Below, piece by piece: positions 6,734 to 11,101 of a stretch of 11,101 nucleotides of DNA. Position numbers and translations under genes: made by a program. Below the pieces are notes generated by a model, which made no database searches, was not told where the DNA came from, and saw only the letters and a list, made by a program, of their open reading frames with translations. The DNA lies in the NCBI GenBank assembly GCA_034667645.1, contig JAXDQV010000349.1:1-11101 (forward strand). Direction: 5' to 3'. Origin of the DNA: JAJPJG01 sp034667645 (GTDB taxonomy: Bacteria > Verrucomicrobiota > Verrucomicrobiia > Chthoniobacterales > Chthoniobacteraceae). The first letter of the stretch is position 1; each line of letters begins with the position of its first letter.

Positions 6734-6942
6734 ACATCAGCGGCGTGGAGAATCACCTCGCGCAGGCGCTGAAGAATCTCTCGGCGGAATGGCAGCAGAC
6801 ATGCGCCGACTGGCGCGACGTGAAAAGCCAGGAGTTTGAAAAGAACTATCTTGAGGCGCTTCCACACCATGTCACCCGCGCCGCCGCGGTCATGGTGGAA
6901 ATCAACGCGCTGCTCAAGCGGGTGCGACACGACTGTGAGTAA
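6730..6942 (+). CDS. Second, shorter WXG-like protein, third gene of the type VII-like operon
   Basis: The 70-aa product has the same design as the first operon gene but is shorter: helix (about 4-24), turn DWRDVKSQEF (27-36), helix (about 37-66). W28, D30 and F36 reproduce the W-x-D-x5-F spacing, while the rest of the sequence differs. So the operon encodes two divergent WXG-like proteins, as Esx pairs do in type VII loci, and they may form a heterodimer. The ATG at 6730 overlaps the previous stop in ATGA. The gene ends with TAA at 6940-6942, inside the start of the ATPase gene. The reading frame would be easy to miss because of its size. Its coupling on both sides and the shared motif support it as real. 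Function as cargo or adaptor is inferred. Confidence 0.75.
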   Translation: MNISGVENHLAQALKNLSAEWQQTCADWRDVKSQEFEKNYLEALPHHVTRAAAVMVEINALLKRVRHDCE

Positions 6943-9900
6943 GCTGGCGATCGAGCGCAGCCTTGGCGCGGTATCGCGACTTCGGGAAACCATCGCGGAT
7001 TTCGCCGCGAGAGAGCAGCAACTGGTTCGCAGCATTCAGTCGCGGCACACCGCGATCAGCCGGAAGTTCCATCAAAGCGCCGACGGCGAAACGCTTGAAA
7101 TCCGCCTGAGCGAAACTGCCTCGGCCTTCGACGCGGAGACGGAGCGCGTGAGGTCCGTTTTCGAGCAGCGGCGGAGCCGCGTGGAACGGCTGCGCGCCCA
7201 GGAAACGCGCGCCTTGCCGAAGCATGCACGCGAGGCCCGCGAGGCCTGGCTCGGCGATTTGCAGATGCGCCTGCAGAAAGCGGAGCATCGCCGCACCGAT
7301 GAGCTCAAGCGGACGGCGACGGCTCTGGAGGATTGGACGACGAAGCTCACTTCGGAATGGTCGCGTCTGGTCGCTTTGAAAAAAAACGCGCGCGCAGCCG
7401 CGTCGGGATATTGGTCGTTCGGCCGACTGCTGCGCCAGAAGGGGAAGCGCTCCGCGCCCGCGGATGCAGTCGAGAGCATCGAGAGTTCGTTCGCAAAACT
7501 GCAGGCCGACCTCGGCGAAGCAGAGAAACGTCTGGATGTTTTCCGGACATTTCTGCTGCCCCGGATTTTCCGTTTTGCGCCGATGCCGCTGTTGGCGCTC
7601 GCCGTAGTCGCATGCGCCGTTCTGCTCGGCTTTCGGTTTGGCGCCGCGGCGGTAGCCTGGATCAACGCACTCAGTCTCCTGCTCTTCGCCGCTTTTTTCT
7701 TTTTGCATCGCCTGGGGCACCAGAAGGCGAAGGCCGCCGCCGCGGCGCTCACCGACGCGCTTCGGCGCGCCGGTGAAGCTTACGATCGGTGCCGCCAAAG
7801 CTCAGCCGCCAACCAGGAGCGCGAGCTTCAGCGCGTGGACGACGAGTTCGAGGCGGCCCATGCCCAAGTCGCCGCGCAGTGGAATCGCGCGGGCGAAGTC
7901 GAGGGACAATTCTTTGCGGAGAAGCGCGACAAAATCGATGCGCAGACCACGCGGTTGTTCGCGCGAATCGCCCACTTTTCGCGCGTCAAGTCGGAGCAGC
8001 TCGCGCAGGAAGGCGCCGCGCGGCTGGCTCAGATGAAAGAGGATGCGACTACGCGAGTGACGCAACTATCCACGGCGCGTGAATTGGAGCTGTCGGCGCT
8101 GTCGGCTGAAGAGAGCGCGAAATGGGAAGCGCTGGAACGCGACTGGAAACAAGCCCTGGAGCCGATCTTCGCCGAGATGGCCGACCTCGAATCCGAAGCC
8201 AGCCGTCGCTTTCCTGCATGGACGTCAGACGTTCTCGAAAACTGGAAGCCGTGTTTGGAGTTCGCGGCGGAGACGAAATTCACTGAACTCAAAGTGCGCG
8301 TCGCGGAACTCACTCAGTCGATGCCGCGCGACCCGCGTTTGCCGCTGCCAGCCCGCCGGGAGTTTTCGCTGCCGCTGGGTTTGAGCTTTCCCGGCGAAGG
8401 CTCGCTGCTTTTTGACACCCAGGAATCCGCGAGCGCCTCCGCCGCCGGTGCGCTCAATAACGTGGCGCTCCGACTGCTGGCCACGATGCCGGTCGGAAAG
8501 GTGTCTTTTACCATCATCGATCCCCTCGCCCTCGGGCAGAATTTCGCCGGCTTGATGCATCTCGCCGACTACGAGGAAAGCCTGATCAACCGCCGCATCT
8601 GGACGCAACAAAGCCAGATCGAGGAACGGCTCGCCGAGCTCAACGAGCACATCGAAAAAGTGATCCAGATGTATCTGCGGACCGAGTATGCGACGATCAG
8701 CGAATACAACGCGCACGCCGGCAGCGTCGCGGAAAAGTATCACTTTCTCGTCCTCGCCGATTTTCCCGCAGGCTTCAGCGAAACCGCGGCGCGCCGGTTG
8801 CAAAGCATCGCCGCGAGTGGACCGCGCTGCGGCGTCTTCACGCTCATCCATTGGGATCGCCGGCTGCCGCTGCCGGAGGGATTCGTGCCCGAGGATCTGC
8901 AAAAAACGAGCGTGGTATTGCGAGGCGAACGTGGCGGGTTTTCGCTGGATAAACTGACGAACAGCGCCGGCGTCGATCTCGTGCTCGACGCGCCGCCGGC
9001 TGCGGAGCTGGCAGCGGAACTCGTTCATAAAATCGGCAAAGGCAGCGTGGATTCAAACCGCGTGGAAGTGCCGTTCTCGCAGATCGCGCCGCCTTCCGGC
9101 GCGATGTGGAGCGCCGACACGACCGGCGAATTGCGCGTGGCGATCGGGCGCACCGGCGCAACAAAACTGCAGCAGCTCGCGATCGGCAAAGGGACGCGAC
9201 AACACGCGCTGCTGGCCGGAAAAACGGGCTCCGGAAAATCGACGCTTTTTCACGTCATCATCACAAACCTGGCGTTGTGGTGCTCACCCGAGCAGGTGGA
9301 ATTTTACCTGATCGATTTCAAAAAAGGCGTCGAGTTCAAGTGCTATGCGGAGAAGCGGCTGCCGCACGCGCGTGTCGTGGCGATCGAGAGTGATCGCGAA
9401 TTTGCGCTCAGCGTTTTGCAGCGGGTCGACGAAGAGCTGAAGCGGCGCGGCGATCTGTTTCGCAAGCTCGGCGCGCAGGATCTCGGCGGTTACAAACGCG
9501 CCGGCGGCAAGGAATCCATTCCGCGCACACTGCTCATCATCGACGAGTTCCAGGAGTTCTTCGTCGAGGACGATTCGGTGGCGCAGAGCGCGTCGCTTTT
9601 GTTCGACCGGATCGTGCGGCAGGGGCGCGCCTTCGGCATTCACGTCCTGCTCGGTTCGCAAACGCTGGGCGGCGCTTACACACTGGCGCGGGCGACGCTC
9701 GGCCAGATGGTGATTCGCATCGCGCTCCAATGCAACGAAGCCGACGCCTATCTCATCATGGACGAAAACAACTCCGCGCCGCGCCTGCTGTCGCGGCCCG
9801 GCGAAGGCATTTACAACGACGCGTCCGGGGCGATCGAGGGAAACAGTCCGTTCCAGGTCGTGTGGCTCGCGGACGCAGAGCGGGACTCATGGCTGGACCA

Positions 9901-10861
9901 GGTGCGCACTTTGGCTGACGAGCGAGGTGTTAAACAAGCGGCGCCCATTGTTTTTGAGGGAAATTCGCCCGCGGATGTGCGCGACAACGAGCTTTTGCAG
10001 CGATTGCTGCGCACCGAGTCCGCGCGCATGCCGGAACCCGCCCGCTGCTGGCTCGGCGCGCCGAACTCGATCAAAGGACCGACCGAGGCAACCTTCCACC
10101 GCCAAAGCGGCAGCAACCTGCTGGTGGTCGGCCAGCGCGAGGAAGCTGCGGCATCCATGCTCGCTCTTTCGCTGCTGGCCCTCGTAGCGCAATATCCCAC
10201 GGGCACAGCGCGTTTTGTTTTTTTCCAAAGCGCCAACGCTGATTCCGCGGAGGCGCGCGTCGTCGAGCGCCTTGCCGGCACGCTGCCGCAGCAGATTTCC
10301 ATGATTCGTTCCCACGATGCGGCGGCCGCCATCGACACGCTGGCTGCCGAACTGAAGTCGCGCATGGCGGGCGACGATCGGAGCGAGAGCGCTCCGGCAA
10401 TTTTCGTTTTCATTCACGGACTGCACAAATTCAAGAAGCTGCGACTGGACGAGGAATTCTCCTTCTCTATGGGCAGCGAAGAGGCGACGGCGAGCGCGGG
10501 AGCGCAATTCGCGGAGCTCATGACCGAGGGCAGCGCGCACGGCATTCATCTGCTCGCGAGTGTGGATACGTTTAACAACGTCGGCCGCTTCATCAGCCGA
10601 AAAGCGCTCAGCGAATGGGAAATGCGCGTGGTGTTCCAGATGAGCGCGAATGACTCCGCGAGCCTGGTGGATTCGCCGCAAGCGGCCAACCTGGGGCTTC
10701 ATCGAGCGCTTTTCTATAATGAGCGCGAAGGCGTCATCGAGACGTTCCGCCCCTACGCAACGCCGGACGCCGACTGGCTGCAGGCGGCTGTCGCGCAACT
10801 GGCGCGCGTCGCGAAGGTGAGCGCGCCCGCGAGCGCGTTGTCATCTCCTTTGTCAAAATGA
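6935..10861 (+). CDS. Membrane-anchored multi-domain FtsK/SpoIIIE ATPase (type VII secretion-like, EssC/EccC analogue)
   Basis: The 1308-aa product reads, in order: coiled coil (about 1-210), two close membrane helices (about 218-237 and 243-262), coiled coil (about 265-465), then three ATPase-like regions. The first (about 475-720, with KVSFTIIDPLALGQNFAG) has no Walker A and looks degenerate. The second is a complete motor: Walker A GKTGSGKS (762-769), the FtsK-type YLIDFKKGVEFK, Walker B LLIIDEFQE (D870/E871), and GIHVLLGSQT. The third (about 1050-1300) has GQREEAAA (1066-1073) where a P-loop would be and IFVFIHGL (1156-1163) where Walker B would be, so it should not hydrolyse ATP. Multiple FtsK domains, some dead, after a two-helix anchor are typical of type VII ATPases; the very long coiled coils are not. 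Basic residues flank both helices, so both coils should be cytoplasmic. I chose the GTG at 6935, which overlaps the preceding gene by 8 bases. It could also be a DNA pump, but the WXG partners favour protein export. Confidence 0.85.
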   Translation: MSKLAIERSLGAVSRLRETIADFAAREQQLVRSIQSRHTAISRKFHQSADGETLEIRLSETASAFDAETERVRSVFEQRRSRVERLRAQETRALPKHAREAREAWLGDLQMRLQKAEHRRTDELKRTATALEDWTTKLTSEWSRLVALKKNARAAASGYWSFGRLLRQKGKRSAPADAVESIESSFAKLQADLGEAEKRLDVFRTFLLPRIFRFAPMPLLALAVVACAVLLGFRFGAAAVAWINALSLLLFAAFFFLHRLGHQKAKAAAAALTDALRRAGEAYDRCRQSSAANQERELQRVDDEFEAAHAQVAAQWNRAGEVEGQFFAEKRDKIDAQTTRLFARIAHFSRVKSEQLAQEGAARLAQMKEDATTRVTQLSTARELELSALSAEESAKWEALERDWKQALEPIFAEMADLESEASRRFPAWTSDVLENWKPCLEFAAETKFTELKVRVAELTQSMPRDPRLPLPARREFSLPLGLSFPGEGSLLFDTQESASASAAGALNNVALRLLATMPVGKVSFTIIDPLALGQNFAGLMHLADYEESLINRRIWTQQSQIEERLAELNEHIEKVIQMYLRTEYATISEYNAHAGSVAEKYHFLVLADFPAGFSETAARRLQSIAASGPRCGVFTLIHWDRRLPLPEGFVPEDLQKTSVVLRGERGGFSLDKLTNSAGVDLVLDAPPAAELAAELVHKIGKGSVDSNRVEVPFSQIAPPSGAMWSADTTGELRVAIGRTGATKLQQLAIGKGTRQHALLAGKTGSGKSTLFHVIITNLALWCSPEQVEFYLIDFKKGVEFKCYAEKRLPHARVVAIESDREFALSVLQRVDEELKRRGDLFRKLGAQDLGGYKRAGGKESIPRTLLIIDEFQEFFVEDDSVAQSASLLFDRIVRQGRAFGIHVLLGSQTLGGAYTLARATLGQMVIRIALQCNEADAYLIMDENNSAPRLLSRPGEGIYNDASGAIEGNSPFQVVWLADAERDSWLDQVRTLADERGVKQAAPIVFEGNSPADVRDNELLQRLLRTESARMPEPARCWLGAPNSIKGPTEATFHRQSGSNLLVVGQREEAAASMLALSLLALVAQYPTGTARFVFFQSANADSAEARVVERLAGTLPQQISMIRSHDAAAAIDTLAAELKSRMAGDDRSESAPAIFVFIHGLHKFKKLRLDEEFSFSMGSEEATASAGAQFAELMTEGSAHGIHLLASVDTFNNVGRFISRKALSEWEMRVVFQMSANDSASLVDSPQAANLGLHRALFYNEREGVIETFRPYATPDADWLQAAVAQLARVAKVSAPASALSSPLSK

Positions 10862-11101
10862 TCACGCCTGGCGCAGGCCGGCAGCGATCGGCAAACGCGC
10901 GGCCCGGATTGCCGGAAAAATCCCACCCGCGAGACCGAGTCCAATCGCCCAGAGGATGGCGCGCACGAGGAGCGGCGGCGTGACGGCGAAGGCAAAGGTC
11001 ACCTGACTAAAGGTCTGAAAGTTGATCGTGGCCGCGGTGTAGCCATCGAAGACTAGGTATGCCCCCGCCGCACCGAGCGCGCCGCCCACCAGCGCCAGCG
11101 C
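10862..11101 (-). CDS. ABC transporter permease, MacB/FtsX type, C-terminal part
   Basis: Seventy-nine C-terminal residues of a gene that enters from the right edge. A hydrophobic, glycine-rich segment, PPLLVRAILWAIGLGLAGG, is followed by IFPAIRAARLPIAAGLRQA. The closing pattern (Pro-Ala-x-Arg-Ala-Ala-Arg-Leu-Pro, then an alpha-helical end) is the usual cytoplasmic end of FtsX-like permeases in MacB/LolCE-type exporters. In this family it follows the last transmembrane helix. An earlier hydrophobic stretch, LVGGALGAAGAYLVF, would be the preceding helix. The substrate and the partner ATPase lie outside the window. Its TGA (10862-10864, complement) directly abuts the stop of the FtsK-type gene on the other strand. 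Confidence 0.75.
   Translation of the reverse strand, partial: ALALVGGALGAAGAYLVFDGYTAATINFQTFSQVTFAFAVTPPLLVRAILWAIGLGLAGGIFPAIRAARLPIAAGLRQA

Larger units (their letters stand above)
5913..10861 (+). other. Four-gene operon: minimal type VII-like WXG/FtsK module
   Basis: Four genes on one strand join by overlaps of 4, 4 and 8 bases (GTGA at 6182-6185, ATGA at 6730-6733, and 6935-6942). They encode two WXG-like proteins, one coiled-coil protein and one FtsK-type ATPase. A divergent gene upstream and a convergent gene directly downstream bound the set. EccB, EccD, EccE, mycosin, EsaA, EssA and EssB counterparts are absent from the window. Confidence 0.8.

Noticed and set aside
6836..6934. 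Longer ATPase start at ATG 6836.
   Set aside because: The added 33 residues (Arg/Pro/Ser/Cys-rich) are the out-of-frame reading of the 70-aa WXG-like gene; the helical ATPase sequence begins at the GTG at 6935.
8225..9028. A 267-codon minus-strand frame inside the ATPase gene (and a similar one at 9887-10798).
   Set aside because: Both are antisense to conserved FtsK-type sequence and have no motif or start signal of their own.

Overview
The window is GC-rich bacterial chromosome with eight intact or partial coding regions outside a decayed gene, tightly packed. No rRNA, tRNA, CRISPR array or insertion sequence is visible. Several proteins recall those of the Planctomycetes-Verrucomicrobia group, most likely Verrucomicrobiota: the metal-binding-domain protein, and the large FtsK-type ATPase encoded with small WXG-like proteins. 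That assignment is made from memory of family resemblance and could not be checked here.

Left part (1-4650). On the minus strand lie the 5' end of a family II (Mn-dependent) inorganic pyrophosphatase, a MoeB/ThiF adenylyltransferase fused to a rhodanese domain (sulfur activation for molybdopterin or thiolation), and an orphan protein of two PAS domains. The PAS gene starts beside a perfect 16-bp inverted repeat and a plausible promoter. Next, on the plus strand (about 2331-3378), is the wreck of an error-prone DNA polymerase gene (dnaE2/imuC). Only the C-terminal third remains, broken by one in-frame stop and four frameshifts. Convergent to it is a secreted protein with a CxxC heavy-metal-binding motif and two tandem histidine-bearing beta domains.

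Middle (4706-5912). An aldo/keto reductase is on the minus strand. It is divergent from the main operon, and the two are separated by about 170 bp.

Right part (5913-10861). A compact plus-strand operon of four genes forms the most interesting part of the window. The order is a 90-aa WXG100-like protein, a 183-aa coiled-coil protein, a 70-aa second WXG-like protein, and a 1308-aa membrane FtsK/SpoIIIE ATPase. Every junction overlaps by 4 to 8 bases, so the four are probably made together. Both small proteins share the spacing W-x-D-x5-F, which mirrors the W-x-G-x5-F/Y turn of ESAT-6/WXG100 proteins. The ATPase has long coiled coils on both sides of a two-helix membrane hairpin, a complete Walker A/B motor domain, and degenerate ATPase-like domains before and after it, as in type VII secretion ATPases. 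A divergent gene lies on one side and a convergent gene on the other. The module therefore looks complete at four genes, without the other known type VII components: a minimal type VII-like machine of unknown cargo.

Right edge (10862-11101). The C-terminus of a MacB/FtsX-type ABC transporter permease lies on the minus strand. Its stop codon abuts the ATPase stop codon within a TGATCA palindrome.
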